DNA from: a virus
Virus record (IMG/VR): IMGVR_UViG_3300029258_004290
Coordinates: 1-64,000 of that record
Reading direction: 5' to 3' (one strand)
DNA: 64,000 nt
Part shown: positions 1 to 7,695 of the stretch, piece by piece
Position numbering within the stretch: position 1 is the stretch's first letter
Layout of the letters: each line of letters starts with the position of its first letter
Program-made: the position numbers and the translations under genes
Notes under the pieces: generated by a model
Told to the model about the DNA's origin: nothing
The model's database searches: none
Seen by the model: only the letters and a program-made list of their open reading frames with translations

Positions 1-76
1 CATCTCCTCCTCGATCATACAGGCGGCGCGCAAGGAGCTCGGCCTGAGCGGTGCCGGGAAGGTAAAGAGGAAATGA
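1..76 (+). CDS. C-terminal end of a small basic protein (partial)
   Basis: The reading frame open from base 2 ends at a TGA at 74-76 and encodes a 24-residue tail. It matches part of the protein at 1295-1705: SIIQAARKELGL here and SIIQACRRELGL there. Only the end of the gene lies in the window, so its length and start are unknown. Its TGA overlaps the ATG of the next gene, as is usual in this genome. The function is unknown; paralogy to the 1295 gene is the only clear statement. Confidence 0.7.
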   Translation, partial: ISSSIIQAARKELGLSGAGKVKRK

Positions 77-387
77 GCGCGGAGGGCTGGGACAAGAAGA
101 GGGTCGTCGCCCTGCTCGACAGCAACCCGCGGGCGGTCGAGCGGGCGATGGTCGTCCTCTACAAGGCGCAGACCCTGGAGGAGCGGCTGTCCGCCCAGAC
201 CACCAAGCGCAACGGCGTCGGCTTCTCCGCGTTCCACGCGGAGCTGGGGACGGAGTTCGCGCGGCGTGTCCTGGGCGGGCGGAGGCTGGAGGGATACGAC
301 TTGGCCAGGGCCAGGAAGATGGCGAAGCGGTACACGCGGCAGCTGCTTGCCGCGATAGAGAAGAAGCAAGGGAGGGAACGACAATGA
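73..387 (+). CDS. small conserved phage protein of unknown function
   Basis: This is a 104-residue, mostly helical, charged protein. It opens with WDKKRVVALLDSNPRAVERA and has a central NGVGFSAFHA segment. That arrangement recalls a family of about 100-residue proteins seen in many tailed phages, but no function is known to me. The ATG overlaps the preceding stop (ATGA), and the end overlaps the next gene by 4 bases, so it is probably translated in series with both. There is no signal peptide or membrane segment. Confidence 0.75.
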   Translation: MSAEGWDKKRVVALLDSNPRAVERAMVVLYKAQTLEERLSAQTTKRNGVGFSAFHAELGTEFARRVLGGRRLEGYDLARARKMAKRYTRQLLAAIEKKQGRERQ

Positions 388-656
388 GCGCAGACCGGAA
401 GAGCAAGGAGCTGCTGCAGCACGAGACGGACGCGATCCGCGCGCTTGTCTCCGCCGTCCAGGCGGCCGACGAGACGCAGGCGCGGCTGAGCGACCTGAAG
501 GCGAAGACGCGGGACAGCGGGGGCGTCGTCCGCGGTCTGGCGGTCGAGCGCTGCACCTACGAGAACGCCTCGGACTTCGTGGCGAAGGCGAGGGGGCTGC
601 TGATGGCGGCGCTCGCCCGCGTCGCCTCGCTCGAGGACGAGGAGGGGGAGTCATGA
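384..656 (+). CDS. small helical protein, unknown function
   Basis: This 90-residue protein is predicted almost wholly helical. It is rich in Glu, Lys and Ala with a heptad-like spacing that could form a short coiled coil. It starts 4 bases inside the previous gene and ends 4 bases inside the sigma-like gene. A purine-rich ribosome site (AAGGGAGGGA) lies just upstream of the ATG. I do not recognise a family. Strong GC third-position bias supports it as coding. Confidence 0.65.
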   Translation: MSADRKSKELLQHETDAIRALVSAVQAADETQARLSDLKAKTRDSGGVVRGLAVERCTYENASDFVAKARGLLMAALARVASLEDEEGES

Positions 657-1261
657 GGTCGCTGGCGGCCAGGCGACCGTGCTTCGCCGCGAGGCTGCGG
701 CAGGTACAGAAGGACATCGCGTTCCAGGCGAGGTACGTCGCGTCGAAGAGCGGCGTAGAGGAGGAGGACGCGGCCCAGGAGCTGCGCCTCGTCGCGTGGC
801 GAGCGCACCGGAGGTACCGGCCGGGGCTGCACGCGTCGTTCCGGACGTACGCCTACTGCGCGCTGCAGAACGGGGCGAAGAACATCCTGGCGGCGTGGTA
901 CCGGAAGGCGATGGAGACCGTGCCGATCGAGGCGGCGCCCGCGGAGGTCCTGTCGGTCGCGAGCCCGGCCGCGGAGGTGGAGAGCGAGCACGCGGCGTCG
1001 CAGCTGCGGTCGCTCATCCTGGCGGAGCTCCGGCGCGCGGCGCCCAGGCGGAACGTCCTGGAGGTGTTCAGGGGCATCTGCGCCGGGGATCGGCCGACGG
1101 AGGTTGCCCGGGCGCTGGGTATCTCGTACAGCCGGTACAACGCCGTGGTCCGCGAGAGCATCCGCCCGGCAGCCGCTGCGGCGGTGAAAAAAGGGTGGGC
1201 ATCGGAGCCCGGCACCCTGTATACTATAGTAGAGCGAGCCAGCATCGGTAGGGGCTGGTAG
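653..1261 (+). CDS. sigma-70-like RNA polymerase factor (divergent)
   Basis: This 202-residue protein resembles a short two-domain sigma factor. Residues 39-51 (DAAQELRLVAWRA) and 63-77 (FRTYAYCALQNGAKN) follow the sigma region 2 pattern for -10 recognition and core binding. Residues 147-170 (RPTEVARALGISYSRYNAVV) look like the helix-turn-helix of region 4. Sigma factors of this size redirect host RNA polymerase to phage promoters, so this is a candidate switch for later genes. The middle, 85-115, is an Ala/Glu-rich linker. The match is by motif only. A generic DNA-binding protein is the alternative. Confidence 0.6.
   Translation: MRSLAARRPCFAARLRQVQKDIAFQARYVASKSGVEEEDAAQELRLVAWRAHRRYRPGLHASFRTYAYCALQNGAKNILAAWYRKAMETVPIEAAPAEVLSVASPAAEVESEHAASQLRSLILAELRRAAPRRNVLEVFRGICAGDRPTEVARALGISYSRYNAVVRESIRPAAAAAVKKGWASEPGTLYTIVERASIGRGW
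1218..1234 (+). promoter_or_regulatory. possible promoter -10 element
   Basis: TGTATACTATAGTAGAG is an AT-rich island in otherwise very GC-rich DNA, inside the 3' end of the sigma-like gene and about 60 bases before the gene at 1295. It resembles a bacterial -10 box, but no TTGACA-like -35 element lies 16-18 bases upstream. A very similar string occurs at 15507-15523. It could be recognised by a phage-specified factor, or it could be chance. Confidence 0.25.
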
Positions 1262-1294
1262 GAAACAACCGAGACCACAAAGGAGGTCGAGAAA

Positions 1295-1705
1295 ATGGCG
1301 AAAGCGAAGAAGAAAGGGAAGAAAGGGAAGAAGGCCAAGGCCGCGAAGAAGACGAAGACGGCCGAGGGCCGGACCGTCCGTGCGGACGGCTTCCGCGCGA
1401 AGGTCGACTTCGCCCTGCCCCTCGTGAAGAAGGGCATGGAGCGGAAGAAGATCGTCCGCATGCTTTGCAAGAAGTTCCCGGGGCTCCGCGAGGACTACGC
1501 CTCGACGAGCATCATTCAGGCGTGCCGCCGCGAGCTCGGGCTCGTCGGCAAGCCGGCAAAGAGCTCCAAGTCGAAGGCCAAGGCCGCGGCGAAGTCCAGC
1601 AAGAAGAAGGCGCGGAAGGCGGAGAAGGCCAAGGCGAAGAAGAAGTCCAAGGCCGTCGTCGAGGACGACGACGATGATGAGGACTGGGACGAAGAGGACG
1701 AATAG
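1295..1705 (+). CDS. small bipolar (basic/acidic) protein, paralogue of the window's first gene
   Basis: This is a 136-residue protein. It has a Lys/Ala-rich N-terminus (1-28), a central folded part (29-88, RADGFRAKVDFALPLVKKGM to CRRELGLVG), a second Lys-rich stretch and an acidic tail of Asp/Glu. The SIIQAC(R/K)RELGL segment is shared with the partial protein at 1-76. A clear AAAGGAGG ribosome site precedes the ATG. A strong hairpin terminator follows. It may be a nucleic-acid-binding protein judging by charge, but no family is recognised. Confidence 0.65.
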   Translation: MAKAKKKGKKGKKAKAAKKTKTAEGRTVRADGFRAKVDFALPLVKKGMERKKIVRMLCKKFPGLREDYASTSIIQACRRELGLVGKPAKSSKSKAKAAAKSSKKKARKAEKAKAKKKSKAVVEDDDDDEDWDEEDE

Positions 1706-1731
1706 CCCGCGCACCCGAGCCCCAAGACCAT

Positions 1732-1767
1732 GAGGACCCCGCCATCGCGCGGGGTCCTCTCTATCTA
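1732..1767 (+). terminator. intrinsic terminator hairpin
   Basis: GAGGACCCCGC (1732-1742) pairs perfectly with GCGGGGTCCTC (1749-1759) across a 6-base loop and is followed by TCTATCT. It lies in the 84-base gap after the acidic-tailed small protein and before the gene at 1790. A perfect 11-bp stem with a pyrimidine-rich tail is typical of a Rho-independent terminator, although the U tract is weak. Confidence 0.7.
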
Positions 1768-1789
1768 GGGGCGGAATACTGGAGGAAAC

Positions 1790-2374
1790 ATGCCGAAGAC
1801 CCTGGGCAAGAAGGCCCGGAAGAAGATCACCAAGCACAACGCGGCCGTCGGGGGCAACCGCGACTACGCCGAGCTGCGCGTCTCGTGCGGGGAGCTGCAG
1901 ATCAGGGAGGACCTGCGGCCGCTGCTGGAGATCAACGCCAGTGTGCCGGCAGAGCTCATGGCCGCCATGGCCCGGCTGCCGGCGACGTACGGGCTCTGGG
2001 CGAACGTGCGGGAGGAGGCGGAGGCCTACGTCGAGGCCCTGCAGCAGGACTACGATGTCTGGCACTCCAAGGTCTATGACGCCGTGTCGGTCGAGTTCCC
2101 CAAGGCGACCGAGACGTTCAAGGAGGCCCAGATCCGCGTCCAGCACGAGGAGGACTACCGGGCGCGGCAGGCGGAGCTGGCCCAGGCGCGCTCCGCTCTT
2201 AACAGACTCAAACGGGTGCTGCTCAAGGCGCTCGAGTTCAAGAAGGACATGCTACAGTCCATAGGGGCCATGGTGCGCGCCGAGCTCGACGCGCACGGGC
2301 TCCGCGACACCATCTCGTCCGCGGAGACGGACGGAAACCTGAAGAACGTCGGGAGACGAGGAGGATCGAGTTAA
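1790..2374 (+). CDS. helical protein upstream of SSB/RecA, unknown function
   Basis: This 194-residue protein begins with a Lys-rich segment (MPKTLGKKARKKITKH). It continues as mostly helical sequence with a likely coiled coil near residues 120-165 (RQAELAQARSALNRLKRVLL). It is followed after one base by the probable ssDNA-binding protein and then RecA, so a role in replication or recombination is plausible from context. The ribosome site ACTGGAGGAAAC sits at normal spacing. No motif identifies an activity. Confidence 0.65.
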   Translation: MPKTLGKKARKKITKHNAAVGGNRDYAELRVSCGELQIREDLRPLLEINASVPAELMAAMARLPATYGLWANVREEAEAYVEALQQDYDVWHSKVYDAVSVEFPKATETFKEAQIRVQHEEDYRARQAELAQARSALNRLKRVLLKALEFKKDMLQSIGAMVRAELDAHGLRDTISSAETDGNLKNVGRRGGSS

Positions 2375-2375
2375 C

Positions 2376-3416
2376 ATGGGAAAGAGCCTGAAGAAGAAGG
2401 CGGACGTCGCGCAGTCGCAGGCGGCGGACCAGCGCACGGGCGGAGGGGACTTCATAAAGCTGGACGGCAAGACCACGTTCGTGGTCATCACGTCGCCCAA
2501 CTACGAGGACTGCTTCGAGCACTGGGTGCAGGTCGGGCCGAACCGGCAGGACCGACGCCGGGTGTCGTGCGCCGGCGGGATCGAGGCCAAGGGCTACGCC
2601 CCGGACGACTGCCCCGTATGCGCCAGGGCGAAGAAGCATTGGGACAAGAAGAAGCGGATGCTCGAGGCCGGGGACACGAAGGGCGCCGAGACGGAGAACA
2701 AGCGGGGGCTCGAGCTGCGCGCCAGCTACCGCGCGTTCTACGAGGCGGTCAAGGGCGAGGCCCTGGTCGAGCGCAAGGGGAAGAAGCGGGTCACTACGCC
2801 CGACTTCGAGAGCGAGGAGGTCGACGTGACCCGGCGCATCCTGGCACTGACCTCCGCTCAGAACCGCATGCTCCTGGGCGTCATCGACGACGAGAAGCAC
2901 CCGGAGATCGAGAGCGGCGAGGACCTGGTCAACCGGATCCTGGCCTTCAAGAAGGAGAAGGCCGAGGGACGGCAGCACCCGTCGATCAAGGAGGTCATCC
3001 CGCTCGACGAGCAGGAGTTCGAGTTCGAGGAGGACGACCCGGTCCCCGATCTCGCCGCGCAGGTCGCTGAGACGCCGGCCGCCGAGGTGAAGAAGGTCCT
3101 GGCCCAGTACGTCTGGGACACCGACGAGGCCGCAACCGAGGAGGCCGACGACGAGGAGGAGCCTGACGAGGACCTCGACGACGAGGAAGAGGAGGAAGAG
3201 GAGGAGGAAGAGGAGGAAGAGTCCGACGACGAGCCCGAAGAGGAGGAAGAGGAGGAGGAAGAGTCCGACGACGAGGAGGAAGACGACGAGGATTGGGACG
3301 ACGAGGAGGAGGAGAAACCCGCGCCGAAGTCCAAGCGGAAGGCGGCTGCCAAAAAGGCCGCACCGAAGCGCAAGTCCAAGCCTCAGGCGAAGGCCAAGGC
3401 GCGCCGGAAGAAGTAG
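2376..3416 (+). CDS. probable single-stranded DNA-binding protein with zinc site and charged tail
   Basis: This is a 346-residue protein. The folded part (about 25-200) contains a Cys cluster (C ... DDCPVCARAKKHW). This arrangement, the helical segment after it and the position directly before RecA recall phage gp32-type ssDNA-binding proteins, which coat single strands and recruit partners. Residues about 245-325 are an extreme Asp/Glu tract, as in SSB tails. Unusually, the last 25 residues are strongly basic (Lys/Ala/Arg). The acidic tract is encoded by GAG/GAA repeats that may be length-variable. The SSB assignment rests on context and layout. Confidence 0.5.
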   Translation: MGKSLKKKADVAQSQAADQRTGGGDFIKLDGKTTFVVITSPNYEDCFEHWVQVGPNRQDRRRVSCAGGIEAKGYAPDDCPVCARAKKHWDKKKRMLEAGDTKGAETENKRGLELRASYRAFYEAVKGEALVERKGKKRVTTPDFESEEVDVTRRILALTSAQNRMLLGVIDDEKHPEIESGEDLVNRILAFKKEKAEGRQHPSIKEVIPLDEQEFEFEEDDPVPDLAAQVAETPAAEVKKVLAQYVWDTDEAATEEADDEEEPDEDLDDEEEEEEEEEEEEESDDEPEEEEEEEEESDDEEEDDEDWDDEEEEKPAPKSKRKAAAKKAAPKRKSKPQAKAKARRKK

Positions 3417-3425
3417 GGAAGACCG

Positions 3426-4436
3426 ATGCCGCGCAGCGTAGCCGACCTCACCAAGATCGCCAAGGGCATCAAGCACGTCATGGTCATGGACGACCGCGTG
3501 TTCCGGCGGCGGTCGTACGAGGGCTTCTCGTCGGGGAGCAGGATGCTCAACATCACCCTGACGGGTAGGCCCGCGGTCGGCTACGTGCGCGGCCGCATCT
3601 ACGAGGTGAAGGGCCCGGAGGGCTCGGGCAAGTCGACCTTGGCCCTTCACCTCGTCGCGGAGGCGCAGCGCGCCGGGGCGGACGCGGCCCTCGTCGACGC
3701 GGAGCACGCGCTCGACCCGGTCTACGCCGCGGCGATCGGCGTCGACCTCGACCGGCTCCTGCTCTGCCAGCCGGAGTGCGGGGAGGACGCGCTCGCCGCC
3801 ACCGAGGCCCTGGTGCTGAAGGGGATCGAGGTGGTGGTCGTCGACAGCGTCGCCGCGCTCGTGCCCCGGGCGGAGATCGAGGGGGAGATGGGGGACGCGC
3901 ACGTCGGGCTGCAGGCGAGGCTCATGAGCCAGGCGCTGCGGAAGCTGTCGCCCAAGGTGGGGAAGCACAAGACGGTCCTCATGTTCCTCAACCAGATCCG
4001 CTTCAAGATCGGCGTGACGTACGGGAGCCCGGAGACGACGCCGGGCGGAGCGGCCCTGCCGTTCTACGCCGGGGTGCGGATGGACGTGCGATCGCCTAGG
4101 GGCGGGAAGATCCTGGCGTCCGGCACGGCGAAGAAGATGATCGGGAAGTCCAGCACGATGGAGGACTCCGAGCAGGGGACGCACCTGGTCGTGAAGACGA
4201 TCAAGAACCGGATCTACCCCCCGTTCAAGAAGGCGAGCCTCTGCATCCTGTACGGGAAGGGGATCGACAAGACGCGCGACCTGCTGGCCGTCGCCCTGCA
4301 CGCCGGCGTGGTCACCGAGCTGTCCGACAAGAAGTTCACGTACCTGGGCAAGGAGCGGTCGGTCGAGCGCGTTAACGCGGCCCTGCTGAGGGGGATCCGC
4401 GACAAGACGAAGCGGGCGCTCAGGAGACACCAATGA
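3426..4436 (+). CDS. recA: RecA/UvsX-type recombinase
   Basis: This 336-residue protein is the strand-exchange ATPase that forms filaments on ssDNA. Walker A is GPEGSGKST at 63-71 (Lys69). The Walker B strand VVVVDSVAALVPRAEIEGEM has Asp140. The loop NQIRFKIGVTYGSPETTPGG matches the RecA L2/DNA-binding region. Length is close to bacterial RecA without the acidic C-terminal tail. It follows the SSB-like gene by 9 bases and precedes the Mre11-Rad50 fusion, forming a recombination cluster. Homologous pairing, repair and recombination-dependent replication are the expected roles. Confidence 0.93.
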   Translation: MPRSVADLTKIAKGIKHVMVMDDRVFRRRSYEGFSSGSRMLNITLTGRPAVGYVRGRIYEVKGPEGSGKSTLALHLVAEAQRAGADAALVDAEHALDPVYAAAIGVDLDRLLLCQPECGEDALAATEALVLKGIEVVVVDSVAALVPRAEIEGEMGDAHVGLQARLMSQALRKLSPKVGKHKTVLMFLNQIRFKIGVTYGSPETTPGGAALPFYAGVRMDVRSPRGGKILASGTAKKMIGKSSTMEDSEQGTHLVVKTIKNRIYPPFKKASLCILYGKGIDKTRDLLAVALHAGVVTELSDKKFTYLGKERSVERVNAALLRGIRDKTKRALRRHQ

Positions 4437-4447
4437 CGAGAGCCAAC

Positions 4448-4486
4448 CCTAAAGGGCCCTTAGGAATATTGGGGCCCCCAAATTCC
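4448..4486 (+). promoter_or_regulatory. overlapping inverted repeats before the Mre11-Rad50 gene
   Basis: The 61-base gap after recA holds two adjoining palindromes that share bases. One is CCTAAAGGGCCCTTAGG (4448-4464). The other pairs GGAATATTGGGG (4463-4474) with CCCCCAAATTCC (4475-4486), 10 of 12 positions. The DNA is markedly less GC-rich than its surroundings. Because the two share GG at 4463-4464, alternative hairpins or a two-site operator are possible. No U tract follows, so a simple terminator is less likely. Confidence 0.4.
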
Positions 4487-4497
4487 ATAGGGGGCGG

Positions 4498-7400
4498 GTG
4501 ATGGCCGCCACCGTCATCCACGCAACGGGCGACTGGCACAGCATCGCCGAGCGCTTTCCGCCCGGGACGAACGCCAAGACCCGAAACGAGGACATCGCCG
4601 CGCAGGTCGAGATCATGTGCGAGCGGGCGCGGCGCGACAGGCGGAAGAGGCCGAAGGACAGGATCGTCGGCGTGCTGCTCGGCGACCTCGCCCACGTCAA
4701 CAAGCCGCCGCCGAGTGTCGTCGCGTTCCTGGAGGACCAGCTCGGCCTCATGCTCGAGGTCTACAACGAGCTGCACGTTATCCTGGGCAACCACGAGGCG
4801 AACGACGCGGAGGAGGACGCGCTCGCGACGCTCGAGGGCCGGCTGCACACCGCTAGGCTGACTGTGCACCGGGACGTCGAGCACGACCAAGTCGGCGACA
4901 CCCCGGTCGTGTGGCTCCCGCACCTGACGCGCAAGGTCCTGAAGTGCAGGCCGTCCGCGTCGTACGACGAGGCGGTGTCGGCGTACCTCGCGGAGAAGCA
5001 GCTGGTGCGCGAGCGCGGGCCCGGCCTGGCCTGGGGGTCGATCGTCTTCGGGCACGGGACGTGGCCCGGGGCGAAGGCCGGCTCCGAGGAGCGCATGGTG
5101 CCGGGCGGCGTGATGGCCCTGCCGTCGCTCGCCTGCCGGCTCGCGGTCATGGGGCACATCCATCGGCCGCAGGACATTGGGGACAACGTCCGGTTAGCCG
5201 GCTCCCCCGTGTGCGTCGACTTCGCGGAGCGCCTGGAGAAGAAGCGCTTCCTCGTCATACGCGACGGCGCGGTAACGAGCGTGCCGCTCGACCCGCAGCC
5301 ATACGTCCAGGTGGAGCTCGACTACACGGGCGACGGCGAGGAGATGCCGAAGGAGGAGGCCGTCTCCGGCGCGGTCGTCAAGGTCGTGGTGAAGACGACG
5401 CAGGCCCGCCGCGGCAGCGTGCCAATGGCCGAGATCGTCGGGGAGATCAACAAGCGCGGCTATGTCCGGCAGCAGAAGCTCGAGGTGGTCGACAGGGACG
5501 ACGCAAGGGAGCGCAAGGCGGAGGAGACCCCCGGCCGGCTGGACCTGACGCCCCTGACCGCGACGAAGAAGTGGCTCAAGGCCGCGGATGCGGAGGAGGG
5601 CACGAAGCGCGCGGCGTACCGCGTGGCAAAGAAGGCGCTCGCCGAGACGGCGCCGCCTCCGCCGCCGGTTGAAGGCGCGGCGGCGGTGAGGCCGACCAGG
5701 CTGAAGATCAAGAACCTCTTCAACATCAGGAAGGCGGACATCCACCTGCCCAACGGGGTGCTCGGAGTGCTCGGCCGGTGGGCGTCGGACCCGGCTAGCT
5801 CCAATGGCGCGGGAAAGAGCGGCGTACTCAAGGCACTCTACCTCGCCTGGACCGGGGAGAACCCGGACGAGGGCGACACTGCGAATGACGCGGCGAACGA
5901 CGTGACCAAGGAGCCTAGCGAGGTGAAGATGCGCCTGTCCTGCGGCGGCGGGAAGTACGCGACCGTCACCCGCGGGCGCAATGCGTGGGGCGCGGACGGG
6001 AAGAGGCGTAGCGCGGCCCGGGCCTACGCCCAGCTCACGTTCAAGGGCGCGGACGGACCGGCAGCGACCGGCGACACGGAGGTGACCAAGGCGCTCGAGG
6101 CTCTGACCGGGGCGACGGCGCAGACGTTGGCGCAGACCTCGTTCTTCTTCGAGGCGTTCCAGGACGAGTTCCTCCGGGCGAAGCCGGCGGCGCGCAAGCA
6201 GTGGTTGCAGCGCTTCTTCGGGATGGAGCACTACGAGCGCGCCCGCGCCAAGGCGATGAAGGCCAAGGGCGAGGCGGACCGCGAGGCCGCGGCCACCAAC
6301 GGGGCGTTGTCCCTCCTGGGCAAGCAGCGGGATCTTAACGTGAAGGCGGCGAGGGCGCGGGCGAAGGCCTTGGCCCGGGAGGAGAAGGCGAAGACCGAGG
6401 AGGCCGTGCGCCTGCGGGAGGAGATCGAGCAGGAAGCGCGGCTGGCGGAGCGGGCCGAGCACGCCAAGGAGCTGCGCGACGCCGCGAAGGCGGCGGCGGA
6501 GGCGCTGGCGGAGGCGCTGGCGTCTGTCGAGGAGCTGAAGACGGCGGCAACCGACCGCGCCGGTAAGCTGGAGAAGCTGCGTGCCTTGGAGACGGACGTC
6601 GTGGCCAAGGAACGGGCGAACCAGAAGGCCGTGCAGGCGCATGCGACCGCGAAGGCGGCGGCCGAGACCCTCCGCGCCAGGGTGGAGGAGATGAGCGCGC
6701 TCGACGGGGAGGTCACGTGCCCGACGTGCGCCCAAGCGCTGGACCCGGCCGCGGTCGCCGGCATGCTCGCGCAGGTGCGCGCCGAGAGCAAGGCCGCGAC
6801 CACCGGGGCGGAGGCCACGTTCCGGGTGCAGGCGGAGGCCTGGGACGCCCTGACGGCGGCCAGGCAGGCGAAGACCAGGGCGGAGCGCGCCGTGCCCGCG
6901 GACCCGGCGGCCAGGCTGGCGAAGCTGGCTGACCGAATCCCCAAGTTGAAGGCGCGGAAGGCGAAGGCCGCGAAGGCCGCGAAGGCCGCGACGGAGGCGA
7001 AGGCAGCCAACGTCCAGGACCTCAAGACGCAGGCGCACCTGGCGGAGCTCGCCGCGCGGGAGGCGACCAGGCAGCTCGCTGAGACAAAGACCGCGATCGA
7101 GGAGCACGGGCGATGGAAGAAGAAGGTCGCGGAGCTCACGAAGAAACACGAGGCGCAGAAGGCCGCGGTCGAGGCGGCGGCGCTGGCGTGCAGGGCGCTC
7201 GACCGGAACGGCGCGCCGTCCGCGGCGACAAGCGCGATCGTCAGGGAGGTCGAGGCCAGGGCGAACGACAACCTGGGCCGGCTGACCGAGCGCGGGGACA
7301 AGCTCGTCATCGAGCTGGAGAACTTTCAGCGCACGAAGACCGACGCGGTCCGCGAGGGCGTGGACATCCTCGTCCGCTTCGACGGGGGCGAGCGCCGGCG

Positions 7401-7695
7401 GTACACCAGCTACTCGGGCGGCGAGCGCGGGCTTATCAACTTCGCCCTGCGCATGGGGATGGCGCAGACGCTGTCGGACCTCGTCGAGTTCCGCGCGGCG
7501 TTCCTCGCGCTCGACGAGGTGATGAAGCAGATGGACCCGCCCAACCGGGCGGCGATGCTGCGGATACTGGACTACGTGAAGAGGCGGTTCGGCCAGGTGC
7601 TCGTCGTGACGCACACGGCTTTGAAGGACCAGCTGCCCGCCACCGTCACCATGGTGCGCGGGTACGACCGGACCTCGACAGTGGAGGGGGGATAA
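4498..7695 (+). CDS. fused SbcD/Mre11 nuclease and SbcC/Rad50 ATPase
   Basis: This single 1065-residue chain has both halves of the DNA-end-processing complex. Residues about 1-240 carry the calcineurin-like phosphoesterase motifs GDWH (11-14), GDLAH (62-66), GNHE (97-100) and GHIH (219-222). The Rad50 half starts near 397, with Walker A NGAGKS (Lys440) and a long coiled coil. The zinc hook is CPTC at 741-744. The ABC signature SGGER is at 973, Walker B LDE at 1005-1007 and H-loop His1039. In cells and in T4 (gp47/gp46) these are two proteins. The start may be GTG 4498 or ATG 4501. The cleavage product polarity is not deducible. Confidence 0.92.
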   Translation: MMAATVIHATGDWHSIAERFPPGTNAKTRNEDIAAQVEIMCERARRDRRKRPKDRIVGVLLGDLAHVNKPPPSVVAFLEDQLGLMLEVYNELHVILGNHEANDAEEDALATLEGRLHTARLTVHRDVEHDQVGDTPVVWLPHLTRKVLKCRPSASYDEAVSAYLAEKQLVRERGPGLAWGSIVFGHGTWPGAKAGSEERMVPGGVMALPSLACRLAVMGHIHRPQDIGDNVRLAGSPVCVDFAERLEKKRFLVIRDGAVTSVPLDPQPYVQVELDYTGDGEEMPKEEAVSGAVVKVVVKTTQARRGSVPMAEIVGEINKRGYVRQQKLEVVDRDDARERKAEETPGRLDLTPLTATKKWLKAADAEEGTKRAAYRVAKKALAETAPPPPPVEGAAAVRPTRLKIKNLFNIRKADIHLPNGVLGVLGRWASDPASSNGAGKSGVLKALYLAWTGENPDEGDTANDAANDVTKEPSEVKMRLSCGGGKYATVTRGRNAWGADGKRRSAARAYAQLTFKGADGPAATGDTEVTKALEALTGATAQTLAQTSFFFEAFQDEFLRAKPAARKQWLQRFFGMEHYERARAKAMKAKGEADREAAATNGALSLLGKQRDLNVKAARARAKALAREEKAKTEEAVRLREEIEQEARLAERAEHAKELRDAAKAAAEALAEALASVEELKTAATDRAGKLEKLRALETDVVAKERANQKAVQAHATAKAAAETLRARVEEMSALDGEVTCPTCAQALDPAAVAGMLAQVRAESKAATTGAEATFRVQAEAWDALTAARQAKTRAERAVPADPAARLAKLADRIPKLKARKAKAAKAAKAATEAKAANVQDLKTQAHLAELAAREATRQLAETKTAIEEHGRWKKKVAELTKKHEAQKAAVEAAALACRALDRNGAPSAATSAIVREVEARANDNLGRLTERGDKLVIELENFQRTKTDAVREGVDILVRFDGGERRRYTSYSGGERGLINFALRMGMAQTLSDLVEFRAAFLALDEVMKQMDPPNRAAMLRILDYVKRRFGQVLVVTHTALKDQLPATVTMVRGYDRTSTVEGG

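Noticed and set aside
557-2146. A 529-codon minus-strand frame over the sigma-like region
   Set aside because: It crosses several plus-strand genes, a terminator hairpin and their ribosome sites, and has no recognisable protein features.
3170-3320. Repeats that might suggest a CRISPR or tandem repeat array
   Set aside because: There are no spacers or constant-length units; it is a codon repeat inside an acidic protein tract. No CRISPR array was found in the window.
2858-3379. A poly-serine frame on the minus strand
   Set aside because: It is only the complement of the GAG/GAA repeat that encodes the acidic tract of the SSB-like protein.
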